Origin: DASYUM01 sp036001225
GTDB lineage: Bacteria > Methylomirabilota > Methylomirabilia > Rokubacteriales > DASRDR01
NCBI GenBank assembly: GCA_036001225.1
Contig: DASYUM010000316.1
Coordinates: forward strand, 1-18,596
DNA: 18,596 nucleotides
Direction of reading: 5' to 3'
Shown: positions 1 to 6,863 of the stretch, piece by piece
How positions within the stretch are numbered: the first letter of the stretch is position 1
How the letters are laid out: every line of letters begins with the position of its first letter
The notes under the pieces: model-generated
What the model saw: the letters and a program-made list of their open reading frames with translations, nothing else
Database searches by the model: none
Told to the model about the DNA's origin: nothing
Translations under genes and position numbers: made by a program

Positions 1-811
1 TGTTGAGCCCGGGCCAGCTGAAGATGTACTCGACAAGCACCGCGCCAGCGAACATCGAGCCGACCTGGAGCCCGACCACCGTCACCACCGGCAGCAGCGC
101 GTTCCGCAGCACGTGCCGCCAGGCCACCGCCCGCTCGCCCAGCCCCTTGGCCCGCGCCGTCCGGACGTACTCGAGCGAGGCCTGCTCGAGATAGCTCGAC
201 CGCGTCATTCGCATGGTCGTCGCCATCGGCGCCGCCGCGAGGGCGAGGACGGGCAGGATCAGGTGGCGGAGGAAGCCGCCGGGGTCCTCGCCGAAGGGGA
301 CGTAGCCCGTCGGGGGGAGCCAGCGGAGGGTCAGCGAGAAGAGGAGCACCAGCAGCATGCCGACCACGAAGACCGGCATCGAGAAACCGACCAGCGCCGC
401 GGTCGAGGCGGCCGGGTCGGCCAGCCGGCCTCGCCGCCGGGCGGCGAACATCCCCAGCGGGACCCCGAGGGCCAGCGAGACCAGCGTGGCCGGGACGACG
501 AGCTGGAGCGTGCGCGGCAGGCGGTTGGCGAGGTCGGTCGCGACCGGACGGTCGTCCACCAGCGAGGTGCCGAGGTCGCCGCGGCTGACCCGGGCGAGCC
601 AGGTCGCGTACTGAACAGCGAGCGGGCGGTCGAGGCCGAGCCGGGCCCGCACCCGGGCGAGCTGCTCGGGGGTGGCCTGGGCGCTGTCGCCGCCGAGGAT
701 CAGGAGGGCGGGGTCACCGGGCAGCAGGTGGATGGAGAAGAAGAGGAAGGTGGCGACCAGGAAGACGAGGAGGGCGGAGAGGAGGAGCCGGCGAAAGAGG
801 TACGTCCCCAC
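1..811 (-). CDS. ABC transporter permease, DppB/OppB-like (3' end cut by window edge)
   Basis: Inner-membrane permease of a peptide/nickel-type ABC importer. The minus-strand reading begins at a GTG at 811; an in-frame TAG lies four codons upstream (821-823), so no earlier start is plausible. The first helix (FRRLLLSALLVFLVATFLF) is followed by the family-typical LLPGDPA, then SRGDLGTSL near residue 90, several hydrophobic helices, and an EAA-type loop (ARAKGLGERAVAWRHVLRNA) that contacts the ATPase. The visible end, GAVLVEYIFSWPGLN, is a conserved late block of the family. About 270 residues are visible; family members usually have 305-340, so roughly 40-70 are missing beyond the left edge. 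It lies downstream of the binding protein and the NTF2-like gene in one operon. The substrate is not determinable. Confidence 0.93.
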   Translation of the reverse strand, partial: MGTYLFRRLLLSALLVFLVATFLFFSIHLLPGDPALLILGGDSAQATPEQLARVRARLGLDRPLAVQYATWLARVSRGDLGTSLVDDRPVATDLANRLPRTLQLVVPATLVSLALGVPLGMFAARRRGRLADPAASTAALVGFSMPVFVVGMLLVLLFSLTLRWLPPTGYVPFGEDPGGFLRHLILPVLALAAAPMATTMRMTRSSYLEQASLEYVRTARAKGLGERAVAWRHVLRNALLPVVTVVGLQVGSMFAGAVLVEYIFSWPGLN

Positions 812-830
812 CGCGCTACTCTATCGAGGC

Positions 831-863
831 CCCTCACCCCGCCCCTCACCCTCGAGGGGAGAG
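831..863. repeat. Short CCCTCTCCCC-type palindromic repeat, copy a
   Basis: This stretch fills most of the gap between the NTF2-like gene and the DppB-like permease. It contains the arm GGGGAGAGGG and a degenerate opposing arm of CCCTCACCCC/CCCCTCACCC blocks. Similar elements occur at 6813-6850, 10376-10413 and 11800-11820, with fragments near 13191 and 14029. It looks like a REP-style dispersed palindrome. Any role in mRNA processing or attenuation inside the operon is inference. Confidence 0.6.
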
Positions 864-885
864 GGAACCGATCTCCGCGCGAGCC

Positions 886-1257
886 TCAGAGCTGGGCTTT
901 GCGGTAGGAGCGCTTGGCCGCGATCTTCCCGTCTCGCAGCGTCAGGACGTCGCAGCCGTGGACCTCGAAGCGGGGGCCGCCCCGCGGGGTTCCGGTCGTC
1001 ACCCACTCCACCACCGCGTGGTCGGGGCAGACGAAGTGGCGCAGCTCGTCCCACCGCACGTCGGGGATCCGCTCGAGGATCGCCGCCACCTGCCCGCGCA
1101 CCGCCGCCCGGCCCACCGCCCGCGTGCCCCACGGCTCCTTCCCGAACGACGCCTCGAAGACGACGTCATCCGTCATCATGGCCATGATGCCGTCGAGAGC
1201 GTGGCCGTTCCACACCGTGTTGAACTGCTCGACGAATTTCTCCCCGTCGAACGCCAT
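886..1257 (-). CDS. NTF2/SnoaL-like small protein
   Basis: A 123-residue protein with the layout of the SnoaL-like/NTF2 superfamily: an N-terminal helix pair (MAFDGEKFVEQFNTVWNGHA), the MMTDDVVFEA strand, a GRAAVRGQVAAILERIPD segment, and C-terminal strands ending in DVLTLRDGKIAAKRSY. Members are cone-shaped barrels that act as isomerases, cyclases, dehydratases or simply ligand-binding proteins; no specific reaction can be assigned. The start is firm: AAGGAGG, lying inside the last codons of the upstream binding-protein gene, precedes the ATG. The two genes are separated by only 4 nt, so they are probably translationally coupled. Its place between binding protein and permease is unusual for this transporter type. 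Confidence 0.85.
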   Translation of the reverse strand: MAFDGEKFVEQFNTVWNGHALDGIMAMMTDDVVFEASFGKEPWGTRAVGRAAVRGQVAAILERIPDVRWDELRHFVCPDHAVVEWVTTGTPRGGPRFEVHGCDVLTLRDGKIAAKRSYRKAQL

Positions 1258-1261
1258 CGGC

Positions 1262-2806
1262 TCACCCCTCCTTGTAGACGTACCGGAGCCCGCCCAGGCT
1301 CTTGTTCCCGAGCGCCCCCGGCAAGCGCGTATAGCCCCCGACGGTGGCCCGGCTCGCCTCGGCCTGCGGCCGCCAATGGAGGAACACCCACGGGGCCAGC
1401 TCGAGGAGCCGCTGCTCGACCTGGGCGTAGATGCCGGCGCGTTTGGCCTGGTCGAGGGCGCTCCGACCCTGATCGAGGAGCTTGTCCAGGGTCGCGTCGC
1501 TGAACTCGACCGCCCGCGCGTAAGAAGCCCCCCCGGTGCCGAAGAAGGCCGTGTAGAAGTCGGGGTCGGGCCAGGGCAGGCTGAAGCCGTCCATCATCAT
1601 CTGGTACTCGCCGGTGACCCGCTTCCGCTGCTGGGTCGGCACGTCCATCGGCTTGAGCTCGATCCCGGTGAAGCCCGCCCGCTGGAGCTGGGTCACGATG
1701 ATCTGGGCCTCGTCCATGTGGACCGAGAGCGTGGTGGAGTCGAAGACGAGCCGGGTGGCGGCCGGGTTGACGCCGGCCTCGGCCAGGAGCTTCTTCGCCC
1801 GCGGCACGTCGTAGCTCCAGGTCGTCTGGAGCTGGCGGGGGAAGGCCCAGTGGCCCTCGGGAATGAGGCCGGCCCCGAAGGGTCGGCCGATCCCGCCCCA
1901 GGCGAGGTCGATGATCTCCTTGCGGTCCACCAGGTAGTTGAAGGCCTGGCGCACCTTGACCTGGTCGAAGGGCTGCCGCTTGGGGTTGAGCCGGATCACG
2001 TTGAAGGTGTCGTAGCCCACGTAGACCCGTAGGGCGGGATCCTTCTCGAGGTCCCGGATCGCCTGCCACGGGATGTACTCGGCCATGTCCACCGCGCCGG
2101 TCTTGAGCGCCGAGACCCGCTGCTCGTCCTTGCCGATCGAGGCCAGCTCGATCCGGTCGAGATAGGGCAGCGGCTGGTCCCAGTAGTCGGGGTTCTTCAC
2201 CAGCGTGTAACGGACCCCGGTCTCGAACGGCCCCAGCTTGAACGGCCCGGTTCCGCTGGTCGCCTTCTTGACGTCACCGCCCGCCTTCGCCCACTGACTG
2301 TCCACCATCATCGCCTCCCCGGCCGCGAGCAGCTCGAGGAAGGAGGCGGTGGGCTGCTTGAGCGCGATGCGAACGGTGCTCGGGTCGGTGACCGTGACGG
2401 CCTGGATGACCCCGAACTCCCTGGCCCGGGTGGCGTTGGTGTTGGGGTCGAGGATCCGCTCGAGGCTGTACTTCACGTCGTCGGCGGTGAAGGGGTTGCC
2501 GCTGTGGAAGCGCACGTTCTTGCGGAGACTCAGCACGTAGGTGGTGGGGTCCGGCGTCTCCCAGCGGAGGGCGAGGCCGGGCTCGAGGGTGCCCTTGAGC
2601 GAGTGGCGCACGAGGCCTTCGTAGATGTTGGCCTGGAAGGAGTAGGTGGTGGCGCCGTAGTTGATCTGGGGGTCCCACCCGGTCGGATCGCGCAGCAAGG
2701 CGAGCTTCAGGACGCCGCCCGGCCGCGCCGCGGGCGTCGCCGCGAGCGGCGTCAGGGCGACGAGAACGGCCGCCACCATCAGCAGCGGGGCGGTGCGCGT
2801 GCGCAT
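1262..2806 (-). CDS. ABC transporter substrate-binding protein, family 5 (peptide/nickel type)
   Basis: A 514-residue periplasmic binding protein of the SBP_bac_5 family. An N-terminal signal peptide (MRTRTAPLLMVAAVLVALTP, then an ATPAA cleavage region) has no lipobox cysteine, so secretion as a soluble protein is expected. Family blocks include GGVLKLALLRDPTGWDPQ, YEGLVRHS, LRKNVRFHSGNPFTADDVKYSLER, SGTGPFKL, KNPDYWDQPLPYLDRIE, and VRQAFNYLVDRKEI in the C-terminal lobe. The length is normal. The ATG follows GGAGGT at 6-nt spacing. It is the first gene of the minus-strand operon with the NTF2-like gene and the DppB-like permease. The cargo (peptide, opine, glutathione-like or other) is not readable. 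Confidence 0.95.
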   Translation of the reverse strand: MRTRTAPLLMVAAVLVALTPLAATPAARPGGVLKLALLRDPTGWDPQINYGATTYSFQANIYEGLVRHSLKGTLEPGLALRWETPDPTTYVLSLRKNVRFHSGNPFTADDVKYSLERILDPNTNATRAREFGVIQAVTVTDPSTVRIALKQPTASFLELLAAGEAMMVDSQWAKAGGDVKKATSGTGPFKLGPFETGVRYTLVKNPDYWDQPLPYLDRIELASIGKDEQRVSALKTGAVDMAEYIPWQAIRDLEKDPALRVYVGYDTFNVIRLNPKRQPFDQVKVRQAFNYLVDRKEIIDLAWGGIGRPFGAGLIPEGHWAFPRQLQTTWSYDVPRAKKLLAEAGVNPAATRLVFDSTTLSVHMDEAQIIVTQLQRAGFTGIELKPMDVPTQQRKRVTGEYQMMMDGFSLPWPDPDFYTAFFGTGGASYARAVEFSDATLDKLLDQGRSALDQAKRAGIYAQVEQRLLELAPWVFLHWRPQAEASRATVGGYTRLPGALGNKSLGGLRYVYKEG

Positions 2807-3103
2807 GGGTCGACCTCCGTCGTGTCAGCGTGCGGCAGTATCCTGGCAGAGTCGGCCGGTTCGCGCAAGGCGGCGCGCGGCCCCGGCGCGCCGCATTTTC
2901 TGCTTGACAGCTCCTCCGGCCGGACCCGGACCGCCACCGCGGCCTCGACCGCCAGCCGTACCCTGCGAAGCGGAACGCCCCGCGGCCCTGCGAGCGACTC
3001 GCGGCGAACCCAAAATGATTCGCGCGCTCACGATCTGCCGTCCTGCGCCCTCCCGAGCGGCTCGAAATTCGCATGATAGGGTCTGGGCAGGAGGAGCACC
3101 GCC
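2807..3103. promoter_or_regulatory. Divergent intergenic region between the binding protein and the HNH gene
   Basis: About 297 bp between two divergent starts. On the minus strand a weak -10-like GATACT (2842-2837) lies about 30 nt before the binding-protein ATG, but no good -35 box is spaced 17 nt from it. On the plus strand GGAGGAG at 3090-3096 gives the HNH gene a clear ribosome-binding site. The N-terminal domain expected for the HNH family is not visible here in any frame. No terminator or RNA gene is seen. Confidence 0.4.
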
Positions 3104-4027
3104 ATGCCGCTCGCACCCACCACTGGGACGCATCTCGTCGTCGTGCGCGGTCGGCTCGAGCCGGAAGTGGGGGCGATGCTGCTCCGGGCGCTCGAGGCGG
3201 GGCGCGAGGCACTGCACCAGCGGAGGTGGGCCACAGCGGCGGAGGAGGCCGAGGCGGAGCCGCCGACGCATGGCCAGCAGCAGGCCGACGCCCTCGCGCT
3301 GGTCGCGGAGACGGCCCTTGCGCAGGGGCTCGATCCCGGCCCGGGGAGCGAGCGCTACCAGGTGGTCGTCCACGTGGACGGCGGCGCGCTGGCCGACCCC
3401 GACCAGCCCGGCCAGTCCGCGCTGGAGGACGGCCTTCACGTTCCCGCGGAAACGTCGTGGCGCCTGGGGTGTGATGCCACTCGGGTCGTCATGCGGCACG
3501 CAGAAGACGGCGCGGTGCTCGACGTGGGGCGCCGGACGCGGACGATCCCGCCGGCGCTCCGGCGGGCGCTCCAGGCCCGCGACCTCGGCTGCCGCTTCCC
3601 GGGCTGCGGGGTGCGCCACGCCCAGGGCCATCACATCGGGTTCGCGCGCCCCGGGCGGCGGGGCCCCAGCCCCGCGACGCCCGGAGGCGCGCACTTCCAC
3701 CACTGGGCGAACGGCGGCCCGACCCGGCTCGACAACCTGGCGCTCCTCTGCCGGCGCCATCACCGCGCCGTCCACGAGGAGGGCTACCGCGTCGAGCGCG
3801 ACGCCGAGGGCACGCTCTCCTTCAGCACGCCAACCGGGCAGCCGATTCCCGACGTGCCGGCGCCGCCCGCGGTCCCGCGCGACCCGACTGACGCACTGGC
3901 CGCGGCCCACCGGGCGCGCGGCCTCGCGATCGACGCGCGGACGGCGTGCCCGAGCTGGCTCGGCGAGCGGCTCGACCTCGGCTGGGCGATCGGGGTTCTG
4001 CACCCCGCGACCGAGCTCCCGGCCTGA
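3104..4027 (+). CDS. HNH endonuclease-domain protein, N-terminally truncated, with an internal repeat insertion
   Basis: A 307-residue protein matching the C-terminal half of DUF222/13E12-type HNH proteins. HLVVVRGRLEPEVGAMLLRA at residues 10-29 normally lies mid-protein, so the usual N-terminal DUF222 region is absent. The nuclease part has C163 and C168 (CRFPGC), H176-H177-I178, then HWANGGPTRLDNLALLCRRH (from residue 200), and H224. The family normally reads HHIxHW. Here residues 179-199 are interposed, a net gain of 20 residues encoded by a 60-bp palindromic repeat also found at 10255-10374. The ATG has a strong ribosome-binding site (GGAGGAG). The insert splits the HNH motif, so nuclease activity is doubtful, although the frame is intact. 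It may be a decaying gene or a functional variant. Confidence 0.8.
   Translation: MPLAPTTGTHLVVVRGRLEPEVGAMLLRALEAGREALHQRRWATAAEEAEAEPPTHGQQQADALALVAETALAQGLDPGPGSERYQVVVHVDGGALADPDQPGQSALEDGLHVPAETSWRLGCDATRVVMRHAEDGAVLDVGRRTRTIPPALRRALQARDLGCRFPGCGVRHAQGHHIGFARPGRRGPSPATPGGAHFHHWANGGPTRLDNLALLCRRHHRAVHEEGYRVERDAEGTLSFSTPTGQPIPDVPAPPAVPRDPTDALAAAHRARGLAIDARTACPSWLGERLDLGWAIGVLHPATELPA
3638..3700. repeat. 60-bp palindromic repeat inserted in-frame in the HNH motif
   Basis: Bases 3640-3691 match 10261-10312 at 47 of 52 positions. The core is a perfect hairpin, CGGGGC-CCCA-GCCCCG, flanked by GCGCGCC and GGCGCGC arms. The net gain over the family motif HHIxHW is 20 codons (60 nt), equal to the 60-nt period of the tandem copies downstream of the threonine ammonia-lyase gene. 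Confidence 0.8.
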
Positions 4028-4052
4028 TGTTGAGCCAGCCAGCTACGGAAAG

Positions 4053-5183
4053 TCAGGCGTCGGGGATCACCAGGCAATCCTCGGCGCGCCACGTGAGCCG
4101 GACGGTGGCGCCGACCGCAGCCGCCGGCGAACCACCAGTGGCCGCCTCGTCGACGCTCCACACGCGCCCCTGGCCCAGGCGCACGCGATAGCGGCGCAGC
4201 TGACCCCGGAAGATGCATTCTTCCACGGTGCCGGCGACGCCGTCGGCCGGGCCGACTCCCGCGCCGGGCGCCGGTGCCGTCAGGCGGATTCGCTCAGGCC
4301 GGATGACCACCGCCACCGGGTCGCCGGGCTTCCAGGGCCCGGCGCCGGTCCCAAGGATGGCCAGCCCGCCGGCGTCCACCTGCCAGGCGCCGGGCGCACC
4401 GGCCGCCGTCACTCGGCCCGTTTCGACGTTCGCCTCGCCGATGAACTGGGCGACGAACCGGTTGGCCGGCTGCTCGTAGAGCGCGCTCGGCGTCCCCGTC
4501 TGGACGATGCGGCCCGCGGCCATCACCGCCACCTCGTCGGCCATGGTGAGGGCTTCCTCCTGGTCGTGGGTGACGAAGACGGTGGGCACGCCGAGCGTCC
4601 GCTGGAGGGCCCGGATCTCGCTCCGCATCTCGGTCCGGAGCTTGAGATCGAGGTTGGAGAGCGGCTCGTCGAGGAGGAGGAGGCTCGGCTCGATCACGAT
4701 GGCCCGGGCCAGCGCCACCCGTTGCTGCTGGCCGCCGGAGAGCGCCCGCGGATACCGGGCCTCGAAGCCCTGGAGCTGCACCAGCTCGAGCGCCCGGGCC
4801 ACGCGAGCCCGCACGGCGGCGCCGGAAACCCGGCGCATGCGGAGGCCGAAGGCGACGTTCTCGGCGACGGTGAGGTGCGGGAACAGGGCGTAGTGCTGGA
4901 AGACCATGCCGAGGCCACGGCGCTCCGGCGGCAGCCCGTCCACGCGGGTGCCCCGGATCCGCACCTCGCCGGCGTCCGGCTCGACGAAGCCGGCCACGAT
5001 GCGGAGCGTGGTGGTCTTCCCGCAGCCCGAGGGCCCGAGGAGGAAGACCAGCCGGCCTTCGGCCACGGCCAGCGAGGTCTCGTGGAGCGCGATCACGGTC
5101 CCGTAGCGCTTCCGCACGCCGCGCAGCTCGAGCGCCGGCGTCATACCGTGCCCGGCACCGTCATCGCTCACCGCCACCGACAT
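4053..5183 (-). CDS. ABC transporter ATP-binding protein, PotA-like
   Basis: Cytoplasmic ATPase that powers the adjacent PotD/B/C-like importer. From the first ATG (376 residues): Walker A GPSGCGKTT at 50-58, Q-loop VFQHYALFPHLTV at 94-106, signature LSGGQQQRVALARAI at 148-162, Walker B LLLLDEPLSNLDL at 168-180, and switch histidine in FVTHDQEEAL at 203-212. A C-terminal TOBE-type regulatory region follows (VIRPERIRL, then WRAEDCLVIPDA at the very end). The length suits the PotA/FbpC/CysA group. The 5183 start overlaps the upstream permease gene by 23 nt. An internal ATG at 5144 (MTPALELRGVRKRYG) matches the usual family N-terminus better; neither has a good ribosome-binding site. It is the last gene of the operon and ends 25 bp from the convergent HNH gene. 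Confidence 0.95.
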   Translation of the reverse strand: MSVAVSDDGAGHGMTPALELRGVRKRYGTVIALHETSLAVAEGRLVFLLGPSGCGKTTTLRIVAGFVEPDAGEVRIRGTRVDGLPPERRGLGMVFQHYALFPHLTVAENVAFGLRMRRVSGAAVRARVARALELVQLQGFEARYPRALSGGQQQRVALARAIVIEPSLLLLDEPLSNLDLKLRTEMRSEIRALQRTLGVPTVFVTHDQEEALTMADEVAVMAAGRIVQTGTPSALYEQPANRFVAQFIGEANVETGRVTAAGAPGAWQVDAGGLAILGTGAGPWKPGDPVAVVIRPERIRLTAPAPGAGVGPADGVAGTVEECIFRGQLRRYRVRLGQGRVWSVDEAATGGSPAAAVGATVRLTWRAEDCLVIPDA

Positions 5184-5961
5184 AGCGGCTGAAGCCCACC
5201 ACCCGCTCGGCCGCGGCCAGCAGGAGCACGATGACCGCGATCTGGAGGGTCGAGATGGAAGCGATGATCGGCCGCGCGCTCGACTCCACGTAGTTGTAGA
5301 TCTGGATCGGCAGCGGGACCAGGCGCGGCGTGGTGAGGAAGATCGAGACCACCACGTTGTCGAAGGAGAGGATGAACGCGAAGATGGCGCCGGCCAGGAG
5401 GCCCGGCTTGATGAGCGGCAGTGTGATCAGCCGGGTCGCCGTCCAGGCATTGGCCCCCAGGCCCCGAGCCGCCTCTTCCAGCGACCGGTCGAAGCCGACC
5501 AGGACGGCCCCCACCGACCGGACGACGTAGGGCACGGTGACCACCACGTGGCCGATCAGCAGCCGCCCGAACGAGGGCTCGGTCCGGAAGAGGCTGAAGA
5601 ACTGCAGCAGCGCGATCCCGGTGACGAGCCCCGGAAGGACGAGGGGCGACATCACCAGCGCGCTCAGGAGCGCGCGCCCGCGGAACCGATGGCGGGCGAG
5701 CGCGAAGGCCGCCGGCGTCCCGATGGCGGTCGCGGTGGCCGCGGTGGCCGCCGCCAGCAGGAGGCTCAGCCAGAAGGACGCCACGAAGTCGGGGTACTCG
5801 CCGAGGTTCGTGTACCAGCGGAGCGAGAGCCGCCGGGGCGGGAACTGGAGGAAGGCGGCGTCCCCGAACGAGACGATGACGACGACCAGGATGGGGGCCA
5901 GCAGAAAGACGTAGATCAGCGCGTTCACCGTGCCCAGAACGAGCCGCCCCTGGACGCTCAT
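5161..5961 (-). CDS. ABC transporter permease, PotC-like
   Basis: A 266-residue inner-membrane permease of the spermidine/putrescine (MOST) class. The chosen ATG at 5961 overlaps the stop of the preceding permease gene as ATGA; longer readings in this frame are only shadow of that gene. The first helix (LVLGTVNALIYVFLLAPILV) is followed by VVIVSFGDAAFLQFPPRRLS, typical of PotC, several further helices, and the EAA loop EEAARGLGANAWTATRLITL. FAFILSFDNVVVSIFLTTP follows, a block conserved in PotC. It pairs with the PotB-like permease to form the heterodimeric channel. The substrate is unknown, with polyamine, amino acid or similar small cation as candidates. Confidence 0.94.
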   Translation of the reverse strand: MSVQGRLVLGTVNALIYVFLLAPILVVVIVSFGDAAFLQFPPRRLSLRWYTNLGEYPDFVASFWLSLLLAAATAATATAIGTPAAFALARHRFRGRALLSALVMSPLVLPGLVTGIALLQFFSLFRTEPSFGRLLIGHVVVTVPYVVRSVGAVLVGFDRSLEEAARGLGANAWTATRLITLPLIKPGLLAGAIFAFILSFDNVVVSIFLTTPRLVPLPIQIYNYVESSARPIIASISTLQIAVIVLLLAAAERVVGFSRYVGGGER

Positions 5962-6863
5962 CCCGGTTGCTCGACGCCCGGCGCCAGCGACAGCAGTCGC
6001 TGGTAGAGGAGGAAGAGCCCGGTCGCCACCACGAGCAGGATCGTCGCCACCGCGGCGCCGAACCCCCACTCGAGGGTGACCGTCATTTGCTGGTAGATCA
6101 GCGTGGAGAGCACGATCAGCGACGGCCCGCCCATCAGCGCGGGCGTGACGAACGCGGCCACCGTCAGCGCGAACACGAGCATGGAGCCGGCGGCGAGGCC
6201 GGGCAGGGTCAGGGGCAGCGTGATCCGGAGGAAGGTCCGGCCGGGGCCGGCCCCGAGGCTCCGGGCGGCCTCCTCGAGGGCCGGGTCCACCGCCTCGATG
6301 ACGCCGACCAGGGACAGGATCGCCACCGGCAGCGCGAAGTGGACGAGGCCGATCGTGACGCCGGTGTAGGTGAACATGAACCTCACCGGCTCGCCGATCA
6401 GACCGAGGGCCAGCAGCGTCTGGTTCACCACGCCGTTGTTGGCGAGGAGGACGATCCAGCCGTAGGTGCGGATCACCACGCTGACGAGCAAGGGCGCCAC
6501 CACGCAGAGGCGGAGGAGCGCCTTGCCGCGGTGGCGGCCGCGGGCCAGTCCGTAGGCGACCGGGTAGCCGACCGTCATGGCCAGCACCGTGACGAAGATC
6601 CCGAGGCCGAGGGTGGCGCGGAGCGTGCCGAGGTAGAAGGGGTCGCCGAGAAAGCGGACGTAGTTGGCCAGGGTGAGGCCGGGCGGCGCGGGCTGGCCGA
6701 TCACCAGCGGGCGGAAGCTCTGGGCCAGGAGGAGCGCCAGCGGCAGCAGGAAATAGACGCCGAGGAGGAGCACCAGCGGCGCCGCCAGGCCGAGCCAGGC
6801 CGGTACCGTCTGTCCCCTCTCCCCTCTGGGGAGAGGGTCAGGGTGAGGGGGCGTCGCCCTCAC
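5958..6863 (-). CDS. ABC transporter permease, PotB-like, with repeat-encoded N-terminus
   Basis: A 301-residue permease when started at GTG 6863, which overlaps the stop of the binding-protein gene as GTGA. No other ATG/GTG/TTG lies near the first helix. The first roughly 18 residues (VRATPPHPDPLPRGERGQ) are translated from a CCCTCTCCCC-type palindrome, so they are probably not part of the ancestral protein. Then come PAWLGLAAPLVLLLGVYFLL, GLTLANYVRFLGDPFY, VVAPLLVSVVIRTYGWIVLL (typical PotB), and the EAA loop EEAARSLGAGPGRTFLRITL. The final helices end in LLYQRLLSL. It is partner of the PotC-like permease; the two genes overlap by 4 nt. The true translation start could differ. Confidence 0.92.
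   Translation of the reverse strand: MRATPPHPDPLPRGERGQTVPAWLGLAAPLVLLLGVYFLLPLALLLAQSFRPLVIGQPAPPGLTLANYVRFLGDPFYLGTLRATLGLGIFVTVLAMTVGYPVAYGLARGRHRGKALLRLCVVAPLLVSVVIRTYGWIVLLANNGVVNQTLLALGLIGEPVRFMFTYTGVTIGLVHFALPVAILSLVGVIEAVDPALEEAARSLGAGPGRTFLRITLPLTLPGLAAGSMLVFALTVAAFVTPALMGGPSLIVLSTLIYQQMTVTLEWGFGAAVATILLVVATGLFLLYQRLLSLAPGVEQPG
6813..6850. repeat. CCCTCTCCCC-type palindromic repeat, copy b
   Basis: The best-preserved copy in the window. The arms CCCCTCTCCCC and GGGGAGAGGG flank a TCT core, followed by TCAGGGTGAGGGGGCG. It sits at the junction of the binding-protein and PotB-like genes and is read as the permease N-terminus. On the minus strand it would fold as a strong hairpin inside the operon mRNA, where it could change the ratio of binding protein to permease (inference). 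Confidence 0.7.

Noticed and set aside
2904..2909. TTGACA as a promoter for the HNH gene
   Set aside because: No -10-like hexamer lies 16-18 bp downstream, and the HNH start is almost 200 bp away.
2661..5192. 843-codon open frame on the plus strand
   Set aside because: It runs antisense or out of frame to three well-supported genes, is rich in Arg, Pro, Gly and Ser, and has no family blocks; it is an artefact of high GC.
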